DNA of 64,000 bases from JAGQVA01 sp033764335 (lineage in GTDB: Bacteria; Bacteroidota; Bacteroidia; J057), in contig JANRJC010000017.1 in assembly GCA_033764335.1 (NCBI GenBank), positions 248,001 to 312,000 of the forward strand, read 5' to 3'. Numbering within the stretch: the first letter of the stretch is position 1; each line of letters starts with the position of its first letter. A program made the translations under genes and the position numbers. Below are positions 43,795 to 52,882 of this stretch, one piece after another. The notes under the pieces are model-generated. The model was given only the letters and a program-made list of their open reading frames with translations, was not told the origin of the DNA and did no database searches.

Positions 43795-44514
43795 ATGATG
43801 AAACTTGATATTTTGGTTTTTGCAGCCCATCCCGACGATGTAGAACTGGCCTGCTCAGCGACAATTGTAAAAATGATCAGCCGTGGCAAAAAAGTAGGGA
43901 TAATAGACCTTACAAGAGGCGAACTGGGATCGAGAGGGACGGCGGAAATAAGAGAAAAAGAGGCCCTGGCTGCGATGAAAATCATGGGCGTCCATGTTCG
44001 GGAAAACCTCGGTTTTCGGGACGGCTTTTTTGTACAGGATGAAATCCATGAAAAGGCCATTATTGAAGTGATCCGTAAATATCAGCCCGAAGTGGTTATT
44101 GCCAATGCCCCTTCGGATCGGCATCCGGATCATGGCAGGGCCAGTAAGCTCGTCAGAGACGCCGCTTTCCTCAGCGGCCTCCGACGTATCGAAACTACAT
44201 TTGAAGGCCGTGAGCAAGCCGCATGGCGACCCAAGCGACTTTTCTACTACATTCAGGATCACGCACTGGAGCCGGACTTTGTGGTGGATGTCAGCGAATG
44301 GTACGACAAAAAGAGAGAAACCCTCCGTGCCTTTACCTCACAGTTTTTCGATCCCGAAAGCAAAGAGCCGGAAACCTATATTTCCTCCCGAGAATTTTGG
44401 GATTTTGTCGAAGCACGGGCGCGAATTTTTGGCCACATGATTGGAGTGGCATTTGGCGAAGGTTTTATTTCGGAAACTCCGCTTAAGGTCGAAATGCCCA
44501 CTGATTTAATTTAA
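43795..44514 (+). CDS. bshB1: Bacillithiol biosynthesis deacetylase BshB1
   Basis: A 239-residue zinc deacetylase of the PIG-L/LmbE family that removes acetyl from GlcNAc-malate in bacillithiol synthesis. Motifs: AAHPDDVELACSATI (zinc ligands), DLTRGELGSRGT, ENLGFRDGFF, SDRHPDHGRAS and QFFDPESKEPETYISS. The match across the length fits BshB1 rather than generic LmbE. Bacillithiol is a thiol of Firmicutes and many Bacteroidota, which supports the taxonomic call. The partner genes bshA and bshC are not in the window. A second possible ATG lies one codon on. Confidence 0.95.
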   Translation: MMKLDILVFAAHPDDVELACSATIVKMISRGKKVGIIDLTRGELGSRGTAEIREKEALAAMKIMGVHVRENLGFRDGFFVQDEIHEKAIIEVIRKYQPEVVIANAPSDRHPDHGRASKLVRDAAFLSGLRRIETTFEGREQAAWRPKRLFYYIQDHALEPDFVVDVSEWYDKKRETLRAFTSQFFDPESKEPETYISSREFWDFVEARARIFGHMIGVAFGEGFISETPLKVEMPTDLI

Positions 44515-44739
44515 TAACAACTCCAATATCTGACCGGGGTTCGGCGTTTCTTTTAAACAGGAAACCGCCGTGAATTTGTATTTATTAAACAGTTATTTAA
44601 TAAAATATTTTACTGAATAGATCATCCACAGATTGTGTTATTTCACCCATGTAAATTGACATCTCATGATATACTGTATTGTGAATTTACACCTTGCACC
44701 GTAGTTTTATCTATGATTTACCCCAAATGTTCTTTGGAT

Positions 44740-45210
44740 ATGAAATTTATCATCTATGTTTTTCTTTTCTTGCTGAATTCCCCTACTCTTTTCGCCCAGT
44801 CAACGCTTCGATCCATTAGTTCTAATGAGAGAACCCCATCATCTCCTGTTTCGTATGAATCCGCTCACGATTTTGAACTTCAGGAACAGCTTAAACAGAA
44901 AGAACTTAATCAACTGATCCGGGATTACGGTTTGGCCCCCGACAGTCAGAAAAAAGTTATTCAGGAAAAAATGAGCCAAACGCTTTTTGATCTTTTCGAC
45001 CTCGGACTTAAAGACATGGAAGGCAAAGCTCAGCGTCTCTCCGAAGAGCTGGAAAGTATGGAAAATACGCCCCAGTTCCGCACCCGATCTCAAGACATTC
45101 AGACCTTACAGGACGCCCTGAAAAAAGTGAATACCAGCATTGAATTTCGCAAAGCCAATCGCGAAAAGATCGTAAACAAACGGCTGAGTGAGATTGTGGC
45201 TGCAAATTGA
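44740..45210 (+). CDS. Small exported helical protein
   Basis: A 156-residue protein from ATG 44740, the start giving the cleanest signal peptide (MKFIIYVFLFLLNSPTLFAQ); in-frame GTG 44635 and ATG 44713 would add an N-terminal extension. The mature part is charged and helical, probably coiled coil (QEQLKQKELNQLIRDYG, MEGKAQRLSEELESM). No known domain. The gene stands alone; its 3' end lies 21 bases from the convergent glycosyltransferase gene. Function unknown. Confidence 0.65.
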   Translation: MKFIIYVFLFLLNSPTLFAQSTLRSISSNERTPSSPVSYESAHDFELQEQLKQKELNQLIRDYGLAPDSQKKVIQEKMSQTLFDLFDLGLKDMEGKAQRLSEELESMENTPQFRTRSQDIQTLQDALKKVNTSIEFRKANREKIVNKRLSEIVAAN

Positions 45211-45231
45211 TCATCGCCCCTACCGACAAAC

Positions 45232-46638
45232 TTATTTTCCCCGCCCTTCGATAATGACAATGAGTGTATAGAGAATGATTTTAAAATCCAGTGCAAGCGA
45301 CATGTTCTCCATATAAAGGATATCAAACTTGAGTCGCTCGATCATCTCTTCCACATTCGAAGCATAACCAAATTTGACCTGGCCCCACGATGTGATGCCA
45401 GGTCTTACTTTATGCAGATGGCGGTAGTGAGGGGCCTTTTGTACAATCTGATCAATATAAAACTGCCGTTCCGGCCGTGGGCCTACGATGCTCATTTCCC
45501 CGCGAAGCACATTAAAAAACTGGGGCAATTCGTCCAGCCGGAGTTTTCGCAACCATAAACCTGCTTGTGTAATTCGGGGATCGTCGTCGCTCGAAAGAGC
45601 CGGTCCGGCCTTTTCGGCGTCTATCCGCATGGTGCGAAACTTGATGATAAAAAATGGGCGACCATTTTTGCCCACCCTCTCCTGACGGAAAAAAACCGGG
45701 CCGGGGGAATCCATTTTGATCAGAATACTTAGCGTCAGATACAAAGGCGAAAGTATAATCAAGGCCCCAACGGAAGCGATAATATCGAATAATCTTTTTC
45801 CAAACCGTTCCCAGGGCCGCATAATCTGCGGGAAAATCTCAATCAGCGGCGCACCCAGAATATGGGAAATTTTGACACTCCCCACGATATAGTCATAGAC
45901 ACCCGGCACAACCTTAATATTGACGCTCGTCCTTTCGCTTAGCTCTATGGCTCTGCCTACTTCCTCCGCTTCGTCTTTTTCCAGTGCGATGATCACTTCT
46001 TCAATTTTTCGGGTTCGGATAATTTCCTCCAGACGGTCAATATTACCAAAGTGTTTGAGTTTGCCTTTGAAAAGGTTTTCGCCGGTATCCTCGCCCAACG
46101 AAACATACCCGCGAAACTGATACCCCAGCGACCGTCGCATATTTTCAAGCTCCGAATAAATCCGAAAAGCTTGCTCTTTACAACCTACCAATAAGGTCGG
46201 GAAACCCAACTGTTTTCGTCGGATACGGACATTGGTACGGGTCGTAATCAGAAACCGGATGAACGCCACACCGCCAAACTGAAGCCCCAGATAGGTTGTG
46301 AGCAATATTCGGTGCATGGAAGGGTTTTCGGGAGGAATCGGATCATCCAAAAAAATCAGGAAAAAAATAGCGAGCACCCCGATAAGCGAATATTTAAACA
46401 ATTGGGTAATTTCTTTGAGCCGGGAACGACGGAAGGGGTTGTTGTAAAGACCCGCGATGGCATACAGTGCAATCCAATAGAAACAAATTACCGAGGCGTT
46501 TACAAACTGTTGACTGTCAAGATAAGCATATCCCTCAAGCGTCTGTCGTCGGAAATAGACAAACCCCAACCATACAACGTAAGTAGTCAAAAAGTCTGCG
46601 GCAAAATAGATAAAACGTTGGAGTCGTTTGCGGATCAT
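45232..46638 (-). CDS. Undecaprenyl-phosphate sugar phosphotransferase (WcaJ type)
   Basis: A 468-residue polyprenyl glycosylphosphotransferase that starts exopolysaccharide or capsule repeat units by moving a sugar-phosphate onto undecaprenyl phosphate. The N-terminus has four membrane segments and a CoA-binding-like middle domain; the C-terminal catalytic domain has the typical KRLFDIIASVGALIILSPLY helix, GPVFFRQERVGKNG, IKFRTM, LRKLRLDELPQFFNVLRGEMSIVGPRPE and RPGITSWGQV. Sugar specificity is unknown. Its start overlaps the stop of the upstream lipoprotein gene by one base (TAATG), so synthesis is likely coupled. Confidence 0.94.
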   Translation of the reverse strand: MIRKRLQRFIYFAADFLTTYVVWLGFVYFRRQTLEGYAYLDSQQFVNASVICFYWIALYAIAGLYNNPFRRSRLKEITQLFKYSLIGVLAIFFLIFLDDPIPPENPSMHRILLTTYLGLQFGGVAFIRFLITTRTNVRIRRKQLGFPTLLVGCKEQAFRIYSELENMRRSLGYQFRGYVSLGEDTGENLFKGKLKHFGNIDRLEEIIRTRKIEEVIIALEKDEAEEVGRAIELSERTSVNIKVVPGVYDYIVGSVKISHILGAPLIEIFPQIMRPWERFGKRLFDIIASVGALIILSPLYLTLSILIKMDSPGPVFFRQERVGKNGRPFFIIKFRTMRIDAEKAGPALSSDDDPRITQAGLWLRKLRLDELPQFFNVLRGEMSIVGPRPERQFYIDQIVQKAPHYRHLHKVRPGITSWGQVKFGYASNVEEMIERLKFDILYMENMSLALDFKIILYTLIVIIEGRGK

Positions 46639-47528
46639 TATCGGAAATGAACGATGCGAATATTATCAAGATAAATCACACCGGATGTGGCTTGCCCGGT
46701 ACTGGTATTAAAACTGCTTGCCCGGATATAGGGTTTAAAAAATGCGCCATCCTGCACACTTCTCACCCCGTCATTTAAATGGACAAACACCGTATTCCAT
46801 TCGCCTTTGGAATTAAAATACAACTCCGCAGGGATTTCTCCAACGTCCAAACCCGTGGAATAAAACAAACCGACGGTAAAAGAAACGTCGTTTTTATACG
46901 TAATCTCCATATAAATATCATTGCTCCCACTTTGAGGCAATCGAATGAAATCCGCTGCAATCAGGTCGAGTTGATATTGGTCCGGAGAAAAAGAGACCTT
47001 GCCCGATTCTTGCCCCATAAAAACCGACTCGGAAGAAACCGTCAGTGAGGTGGTAGTAGAACTGGATGAGACATTTTCAAAAGCCTGAGAGGCGCTTTCA
47101 AAGTCCTCCACAAAGGGAAAAGCGATAACCGTGTCGGGGTAATACTCAAATACAGGGCTAATCCGCTGGGTATCTGCGGGTGCAGTGGTAAGAGAGAGGA
47201 TTATAGGTTTCCAGAAGGGATACGGCGATCGCACCAGCGACAGGCCGCTCTCAAATATACCTCCCCGCACGACTACCGAGTCCACTCCATCAAGGGGAAG
47301 CAGCGGCACTACCGAAGGCAGGCGAAACACCCCCAACTGACCCGGGCCGTAGTCCACCCAAAGGTCTTTTATGCCCAGTTCGCTTTTTATTGATCCCGAG
47401 GCATTTAGCCGCACTTCTGCACGGGGGAGATTGAGGTAAACCGGAAGCGGTTCCGGGCGGTCAAAAATATCGCAGCCACTCCCGAAAAGGAGCAACACAA
47501 ACCCTATGGATAACAGGAAATTTCTCAT
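46638..47528 (-). CDS. Lipoprotein of unknown function, coupled to the sugar transferase gene
   Basis: A 296-residue lipoprotein: signal MRNFLLSIGFVLLLFGSGCD, with lipid attachment at Cys19. The N-terminal part has beta strands (YLNLPRAEVRLNASG, ELGIKDLWVDY); the C-terminal part (about 135-295) looks like a carbohydrate-binding jelly roll (FPFVEDFESASQAFENVS, YMEITYKNDVSFTVGLFYS, SGVIYLDNIRIVHF). Overlap of one base with the phosphotransferase gene suggests a role with the polysaccharide made there, as inference. No known family recognised. Confidence 0.75.
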   Translation of the reverse strand: MRNFLLSIGFVLLLFGSGCDIFDRPEPLPVYLNLPRAEVRLNASGSIKSELGIKDLWVDYGPGQLGVFRLPSVVPLLPLDGVDSVVVRGGIFESGLSLVRSPYPFWKPIILSLTTAPADTQRISPVFEYYPDTVIAFPFVEDFESASQAFENVSSSSTTTSLTVSSESVFMGQESGKVSFSPDQYQLDLIAADFIRLPQSGSNDIYMEITYKNDVSFTVGLFYSTGLDVGEIPAELYFNSKGEWNTVFVHLNDGVRSVQDGAFFKPYIRASSFNTSTGQATSGVIYLDNIRIVHFR

Positions 47529-47583
47529 GCCCTCCGATTGATCGGTAAATATAGGAGAATGAGGTAAATTTGCCCAATATAAA

Positions 47584-47615
47584 TAAAAAAGGAGCCATCT
47601 TTTTAGATAGCTCCT
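47584..47615 (-). terminator. Intrinsic terminator
   Basis: On the minus strand: AGGAGCTATCT, loop AAAA, AGATGGCTCCT, then TTTTTT. The 11-bp stem contains one G-T pair. It lies 41 bases after the stop of the exported protein gene at 47656. Confidence 0.8.
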
Positions 47616-47655
47616 CTGTAGTCTTTCAAATCGCTATAAACAGCGGCGGATAATC

Positions 47656-48366
47656 TTAGCGAAGTTCTACATTGTGGGTAAAGGTCTCGCCGTTTTTGAT
47701 GATCACTTTGGCAAAAGAAGGATTAGCTTCGATTTCCGTTGATCCGCGAGCTTCCACCATCACGATATAGGTGCCTTCCGGTAGATTTTCAAACCGATAT
47801 TCCTGTCCCTGACTGAAATTATGGGTGGAAATATATTGGTTGCCATTGTCAGGGCCGTAAAGGGATATACGAAATATGCTTGCGGTACTTTTTGCTTTGC
47901 CGAAAACACTTCCCGAGATAGCACCCAAATGGCCAGCATCACTGTCTGAATTTTGTTTCTTCAGGAAAGTATAAAGATAATTCTTCGAAACTCTTTCGTC
48001 TTCCTTCACAATCATCTCGCGCACACGCACCGTCATCGTTTCTCCGGAAGGTTCCATCTCAATCTGCACTTCGCGATTTTCGCCGTAATAAACCGCTCTA
48101 AGGGATTCACGGGTTCTGCCCTCGGAAGCAAAAGAAACCGGAAGGGCCTCCGTTTTTGTCCAGATACAGTCCGCTCCGATGCAATTTGCTTTTGCCTGAA
48201 TAAACAGCAGGTCGTTTTCCGCCATCACTTCAATTTCAGGTAAAAAAGCACCGGGTTGGGCATTCACCCATATACCGGAAAATTTGCTCACATCAGAATA
48301 CGAAACCTCGGGGGTAAAGTTGAGCCAAAAGGTTGAAACATAGAGGGATAACAAGAGTGCTTTCAT
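47656..48366 (-). CDS. Exported protein with carboxypeptidase-regulatory-like domain
   Basis: About 236 residues from ATG 48366, which gives a signal peptide-like start (MKALLLSLYVSTFWLNF); the longer frame to 48537 lacks one and runs into the intergenic region. The middle (SGIWVNAQPGAFLPEIEVM) is beta-rich and reminiscent of lipocalin-like Bacteroidota proteins. The last 75 residues resemble a beta-sandwich of the carboxypeptidase-regulatory type (GAISGSVFGKAKSTASIFRI, YRFENLPEGTYIVMVEA). Function unknown. A terminator follows. Confidence 0.72.
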   Translation of the reverse strand: MKALLLSLYVSTFWLNFTPEVSYSDVSKFSGIWVNAQPGAFLPEIEVMAENDLLFIQAKANCIGADCIWTKTEALPVSFASEGRTRESLRAVYYGENREVQIEMEPSGETMTVRVREMIVKEDERVSKNYLYTFLKKQNSDSDAGHLGAISGSVFGKAKSTASIFRISLYGPDNGNQYISTHNFSQGQEYRFENLPEGTYIVMVEARGSTEIEANPSFAKVIIKNGETFTHNVELR

Positions 48367-48827
48367 ACAAAATAAATAGTCATAAAATAAAACTTCGGGG
48401 CCTGGGTCTGATCTCGTTGAGATTAATATATACCAATGACAATTACTGTTCCAAATCCCCGATGGTTCATCGGTATGTAGGATTATGGTGTAAAAAAGAG
48501 CGGTTTTCGGAAAAGCATTTTTTGTAACAAAAATCAAAAGAGAAAAACCATTTTCGCGTTTTTGATCAGATTATTGCAAACAATTGTATCACAAAGTACT
48601 AAAAATCAATATTTTAACTCATTTTTCAATTCGTTAGTATTCAGACTAAATTAATATTAAAACGGATATTACGAATATTAGTTGCAAATGAATTTTTCCT
48701 GAACGGTAAAAAACCGGGCATTTTTGGACTTGACCATTTGCGTAAGATTTTTGAAAAGTTGTTCTATTTTTGCCCTTTAAAGTCGCTTTGTGAGAAATTA
48801 TGTACCTTGAGAAATGATTTATTTCCG
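48367..48827. other. Divergent intergenic region, 461 bases
   Basis: AT-rich from about 48530 onward. It holds a short perfect dyad CCGATGGTTCATCGG (48459-48473) and a -7-like element at 48765. No RNA gene recognised. It separates the exported protein gene (minus) from tilS (plus). Confidence 0.5.
48765..48772 (+). promoter_or_regulatory. -7 promoter element (TATTTTTG) of tilS
   Basis: Exact TAnnTTTG match 55 bases before the chosen tilS ATG. The nearest TTTG boxes upstream are 11 and 24 bases away, so no well-spaced -33 is clear. Confidence 0.45.
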
Positions 48828-50177
48828 ATGAAAGAACTGTTATCCCGGCTCGCCTCCACCATCCGTAATTGCGATCTGATGGCTCCCGACCAAGAGGTCC
48901 TCGTAGCGGTAAGCGGAGGTCCCGACTCTGTTTTTCTCGCCTGGGCCTTGCGCGAACTGGGCTATTCCATTGGTTTGGCCCATGTCAACTATCACTTACG
49001 AGGGCAGGATTCCGAAAACGAAGAATCCCTCATCCGCGAATATGCCCGGCAATGGAATGCCCCGGTTTTTGTCTGTAATGCCGAACCTCACGAGTATGCC
49101 CGGCTGCATAAAACATCCCTCCAGGTTGCCTGTCGCAATATCCGGTATGAATGGTTTGAACAGATATTGGAAACCCAAGATTTTGACTGCTGTGCCACCG
49201 CTCACCACATCAATGACCAAGCCGAATCGGTACTCATGTCTCTGATCCGGGGAAATAGTGAATCAGTCATTCGCGGTATTCCCGTCCAACGTGGTCCTTA
49301 TATCCGCCCACTAGTCGAAATTTCTAAAAGCGAAATTCTAATGGCTTTGCAGGAAAACGGACTGGCTTATTCGCTCGACTATACCAATGAAAAAAACGAT
49401 TACCTCCGGAATCAGTTCCGAAACCAGGTAATCCCCCTCCTCGTCGAAATCAATCCGACCGTCGAATCGCATCTGCAAAAACGTTTACTCTGGTATCAGC
49501 AACAACAAACCTTTATCCGGAAAATCATTGATGCCGACCGAAAAAAAATGATTTCCCAAAGTGAAAAAACCTTTAGGCTCAACTGGGGTATATTTGAAAA
49601 AAAATACGGGGCAGAACATCTGCCTGTACTCGTGGCAGAAACTGTCAGCGGATGGGGACTCCACGGCAATGAAATCTGGCAAAGTGTTTCGCTGATTGAA
49701 AGTCAGCCCGGAAAATGGATTGAAACTACCGAGGGAACTCTTACCCGCATCCGGAACGGACTGCTGTTTCAACCCCAAATCGAAAATCTCCCCCCCGAGC
49801 CGCCATTAGTCATTGAGCATTTTCCAGAAGAAAAAAACCTTTCTTTCGGCGGTTGGAAAATTGTTTTTTCCGTTCAGAAAACGGCTGTATTGCCCGCTTT
49901 TCACGGCGAACACCTGATGGACATAGATATGATCCGTTTTCCACTCCGAATCCGCTCCTGGCAGGAAGGCGACCGTATGAAACCGTTGGGAATGAAAGGG
50001 CAAAAAAAACTCAGCGATATATTTACCGATAATAAGTCGGATCCCCGGGCCAAAGCGAAGGCTTTTGTGCTGGAAGACCAAGAGGGAATTATTTTTCTGT
50101 CCGAATACCGCATTGCCGACCGCGTAAAAATCACTGCTGCCAGTCAGCAGATCGGAAAGATTGTCATCTACGGTTGA
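48828..50177 (+). CDS. tilS: tRNA(Ile)-lysidine synthase
   Basis: A 449-residue enzyme that makes lysidine at C34 of tRNA-Ile(CAU), essential for AUA decoding. It has the PP-loop SGGPDSVFLAWAL (about residues 27-39), VNYHLRGQDSENEE, CATAHHINDQAESVLM, RPLVEISKSEI, and a C-terminal substrate-binding domain (SWQEGDRMKPLGMKGQKKLSDIF). The start is ATG 48828; the frame runs upstream through a TTG at 48738, but that would place the promoter element inside the gene. The TPR lipoprotein gene starts 58 bases later and has its own -7-like element. Confidence 0.95.
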   Translation: MKELLSRLASTIRNCDLMAPDQEVLVAVSGGPDSVFLAWALRELGYSIGLAHVNYHLRGQDSENEESLIREYARQWNAPVFVCNAEPHEYARLHKTSLQVACRNIRYEWFEQILETQDFDCCATAHHINDQAESVLMSLIRGNSESVIRGIPVQRGPYIRPLVEISKSEILMALQENGLAYSLDYTNEKNDYLRNQFRNQVIPLLVEINPTVESHLQKRLLWYQQQQTFIRKIIDADRKKMISQSEKTFRLNWGIFEKKYGAEHLPVLVAETVSGWGLHGNEIWQSVSLIESQPGKWIETTEGTLTRIRNGLLFQPQIENLPPEPPLVIEHFPEEKNLSFGGWKIVFSVQKTAVLPAFHGEHLMDIDMIRFPLRIRSWQEGDRMKPLGMKGQKKLSDIFTDNKSDPRAKAKAFVLEDQEGIIFLSEYRIADRVKITAASQQIGKIVIYG

Positions 50178-50207
50178 ATTTGTACTTTTCCTTCAACGAT
50201 TATCCCC

Positions 50208-50215
50208 TAATTTTG
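50208..50215 (+). promoter_or_regulatory. -7 promoter element (TAATTTTG) of the TPR lipoprotein gene
   Basis: Exact TAnnTTTG match, 20 bases before ATG 50236. A TTTG at 50179 lies 25 bases upstream, wider than usual for a -33 box. Confidence 0.45.
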
Positions 50216-50235
50216 CCCTAGTAAAAACAATAATT

Positions 50236-51345
50236 ATGCTTGGAAAATATGGTTGGGGATTGCGTCTGGTGTGGGGGGCCGTGTTAGCCCTTGCAATCGG
50301 AAGTTGTAGCAAGGACGCAGCCGAGCAAACCGAAACCGCCGAAGATGTTAACGTTTTTCTTTCCGACTCTGCCGCCGCAGATCCTGCGGCTCGTTTACAA
50401 TCACTTAACCGACAGTTGGAAATGAATCCGGGGGATTACACCCTGTATCAGCAGCGAGCGGTGACTTATTACGAACTGGACAGCCTTCAAAAAGCCATTA
50501 ATGACATTGAAACCGGCATCAGCTTGTTTCGCAATAGTCCCGACCTTCACTATTGGCGGGGATTTTTTGCCTTTACTGTCAATGACACGGCCAAAGCAAT
50601 GGCCGAATATCAGGCCGCGGCCGGGCTGGGTTCCAAAAGCCCGGAAACCTTCTATCAGATGGGGCAGATTTATTTTTTTCAGGGCAATGATCAATTGGCA
50701 TTTGAGATGTACGACAAGGCCATTGCCCTCAATGACAGCGATCCCCTCTATATTTTTGCGAAAGGATTTCTGGAAGAAAGACGGAGGAAACACTCCGCGG
50801 CAATTAAATTTTACCTCCGGTCCCTAGAGTTGGATCCCGGTTTTGATAAGGCATTGATTCGGCTGCACGATCTCTACCTTGAACATTACGAAAATGAAAC
50901 CGAAGCCGTCAAATACCTCGATGAACTTCTTGCAGTCAATCCCGGACATTCATTGGCCCGGTTTTACAAAGGAAATTATTATTTCCGACGGGCGATGAAC
51001 GTTTATAATGAATCGCAGATGGAATTATTCCGCACGCGGATCAATGAATCCGTAGCAGAATATACTATTTCCATCAATCGCGACCCGGCTTATGCCCAGG
51101 CATGGTACAACCGGGGGTATTGTTATTTTCTGGCTGATCGGCATCAGGAAGCCATGAAGGATTTTGAAGAGTGCCTGAAAAACAATCCTGCCCATGTATC
51201 GGCGGCTTTTATGCTGGGGTCTATTTATGAATATTTTAAAGATTATAAAACGGCTCTTTATTATTACCAGATTTCCCTGAAAAACAAACCCGACTACGCC
51301 GATGCCCAAAAAGCCGTAAAAGAAATGCAGGAAAAGATGAAGTAA
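50236..51345 (+). CDS. TPR lipoprotein
   Basis: A 369-residue lipoprotein (from ATG 50236): hydrophobic signal ending IGSC, then an Asp/Glu-rich linker. About eight TPR-like units follow (for example PGDYTLYQQRAVTYYELDSL, PETFYQMGQIYFFQGNDQLA, AYAQAWYNRGYCYFLADRHQ). TPRs scaffold protein complexes; here in the outer or inner membrane lipoprotein pool facing the periplasm. The frame runs upstream to 50161, overlapping the tilS stop, but the lipobox fits only the downstream start. No specific partner can be named. Confidence 0.87.
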   Translation: MLGKYGWGLRLVWGAVLALAIGSCSKDAAEQTETAEDVNVFLSDSAAADPAARLQSLNRQLEMNPGDYTLYQQRAVTYYELDSLQKAINDIETGISLFRNSPDLHYWRGFFAFTVNDTAKAMAEYQAAAGLGSKSPETFYQMGQIYFFQGNDQLAFEMYDKAIALNDSDPLYIFAKGFLEERRRKHSAAIKFYLRSLELDPGFDKALIRLHDLYLEHYENETEAVKYLDELLAVNPGHSLARFYKGNYYFRRAMNVYNESQMELFRTRINESVAEYTISINRDPAYAQAWYNRGYCYFLADRHQEAMKDFEECLKNNPAHVSAAFMLGSIYEYFKDYKTALYYYQISLKNKPDYADAQKAVKEMQEKMK

Positions 51346-51509
51346 GTATAATTATTTCATACCTCCGTCATTACACAAAAAAAACTAACCACTGGATGGT
51401 TTTATTCCATCTAAGTATTGCATGTTGGAATGAACTTATTTACTATTGTAATAAGTTCAAAGTTCGTTCATTTCGACGGAGTGTTCTGGCTTCCCTTAAT
51501 AAAGTAATT

Positions 51510-51737
51510 ATGGATAAAGCAGAACTTGAAAATATCATACGAGAAGTCATTTCGGTTTCCGCAGATGAAACCGGATGGGCAAACCTTGCGAAAATCGGCA
51601 TTCTGTTGCGCAAAAAAGGCGTAAAATATGGAAAACTCTCGCGGTTTTTCGTCGGATATACACATATCGTTGAAACCCGTGTGGATGAATCGGTTCAGCC
51701 ACCTATTGCTTACGCCCGATTAATGAATGTCGAGTAA
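51510..51737 (+). CDS. LOTUS/OST-HTH-like mini-protein
   Basis: A 75-residue protein (from ATG 51510; the longer frame from 51396 has a poor N-terminus). GWANLAKIGILLRKKG, KYGKLSRFFVGYTHIVETRV and PPIAYARLM follow the order of OST-HTH/LOTUS domains (W..L..(L/I)G..L.....YG..KL..ll), which bind RNA or partner proteins and are often fused to NYN nucleases. Here the domain stands alone. It precedes the CoA transferase gene by five bases. Assignment by pattern only. Confidence 0.65.
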   Translation: MDKAELENIIREVISVSADETGWANLAKIGILLRKKGVKYGKLSRFFVGYTHIVETRVDESVQPPIAYARLMNVE

Positions 51738-51742
51738 TTATT

Positions 51743-52882
51743 ATGTTTGAAGATATTACAGTAATTGAACTTGCCAGCGTACTGGCAGGACCGGCTACCG
51801 GTATGTTTTTTGCCGAGCAAGGGGCAACGGTTATCAAAGTGGAAAATCCTTTCGGTGGGGATATTACCCGTTTGTGGCGACATTCGGTGGAGTCAGCATC
51901 GTCGGATATAACGGCCTACTTTAGTGCCATCAACTGGGGGAAAAAATCGGTTGTATTGGATCTGAAATCGTTGGAAGGTCGAAAAGTGGTTTATCAATTG
52001 GTGGAAACGGCGGACATTGTTATCTCCAGTTTTTTGCCGGACTCTGCCCGGCGTCTCCAGTTGGATGCACAGTCTCTCCTACGATTCAACCCGCAGTTGA
52101 TCTGTGCGGAAATCAACGGATACGGCGAAGACGAAAACCGCCCGGCTTACGACGCCATCATTCAGGCGGAAAGTGGATTTACCTATCTCAACGGAACCCC
52201 CGGAAAAATCGGAAAAATGCCCGTAGCACTCATGGATTTGCTGGCCGCTCATCAGCTAAAGGAGGCCATTCTCCTGGCACTGATCCGACGGATGAAAACC
52301 GGAAAAGGAGGAAGGGTCAGCGTTTCTCTCCTCGAATCAGGGATATCCTCCCTCGCCAACCAGGCAACCAATTGGCTGGTTTCGGGAAAAATTCCCCAAC
52401 CCATTGGCTCCGAACACCCGAATATCGTGCCTTACGGCACGCTGTTTACTACCGCCGATCAAAAATCGCTCGTTTTGGCGGTGGGTACAGATTCTCAGTT
52501 TAGGGCCTTGTGTGAAGTTTTGGAAATAATTCCCGAAGAAACCCTGCAAACCCATTCCGGAAGAGTGCGCAACCGCGAAAGGGTAAGGTTTATTCTGGCG
52601 GAAAAAATCCTCGGTTGGAACCGTGATTTGCTCCTCGAAAAATTAAAAGAGGCCCTTGTTCCTGCCGGAGCGGTCAACGACCTTCAGGAAGTTTTTTCAC
52701 TTCCTCTTGCCCAAAATCTCGTTTTGGAAGAAGACATTTTTCGAGGTCTGCGCACATTTGTTGCACAAGGAATTGCCACGAAATCACTCACTCCCCCACC
52801 CCACTGCGGGCAGCATTCGATGGAAATCCTTCTCAGCCTGGGTTATTCAGAGGAAGAGGCACTTGCCCTCAGTTCCAACTGA
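51743..52882 (+). CDS. CaiB/BaiF-family CoA transferase
   Basis: A 379-residue class III CoA transferase that moves CoA between carboxylic acids through a mixed anhydride at the catalytic Asp (Asp165 in ALMDLLAAHQL). Other family segments: VIELASVLAGPATGMFFAEQGATVIKVE, WGKKSVVLDLKS, GYGEDENRPAYDAIIQAESG and GSEHPNIVPYGTLF. Substrates unknown; no acyl-CoA enzyme gene is adjacent. The last 40 bases overlap the 3' end of the convergent gene at 52843. Preceded by the LOTUS-like gene, probably cotranscribed. Confidence 0.93.
   Translation: MFEDITVIELASVLAGPATGMFFAEQGATVIKVENPFGGDITRLWRHSVESASSDITAYFSAINWGKKSVVLDLKSLEGRKVVYQLVETADIVISSFLPDSARRLQLDAQSLLRFNPQLICAEINGYGEDENRPAYDAIIQAESGFTYLNGTPGKIGKMPVALMDLLAAHQLKEAILLALIRRMKTGKGGRVSVSLLESGISSLANQATNWLVSGKIPQPIGSEHPNIVPYGTLFTTADQKSLVLAVGTDSQFRALCEVLEIIPEETLQTHSGRVRNRERVRFILAEKILGWNRDLLLEKLKEALVPAGAVNDLQEVFSLPLAQNLVLEEDIFRGLRTFVAQGIATKSLTPPPHCGQHSMEILLSLGYSEEEALALSSN

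Noticed and set aside
44543..44569. Bulged hairpin after bshB1 (GGCGTTTC / GAAACCGCC)
   Set aside because: Has a bulge and no T-tract, so not convincing as terminator or RNA gene.
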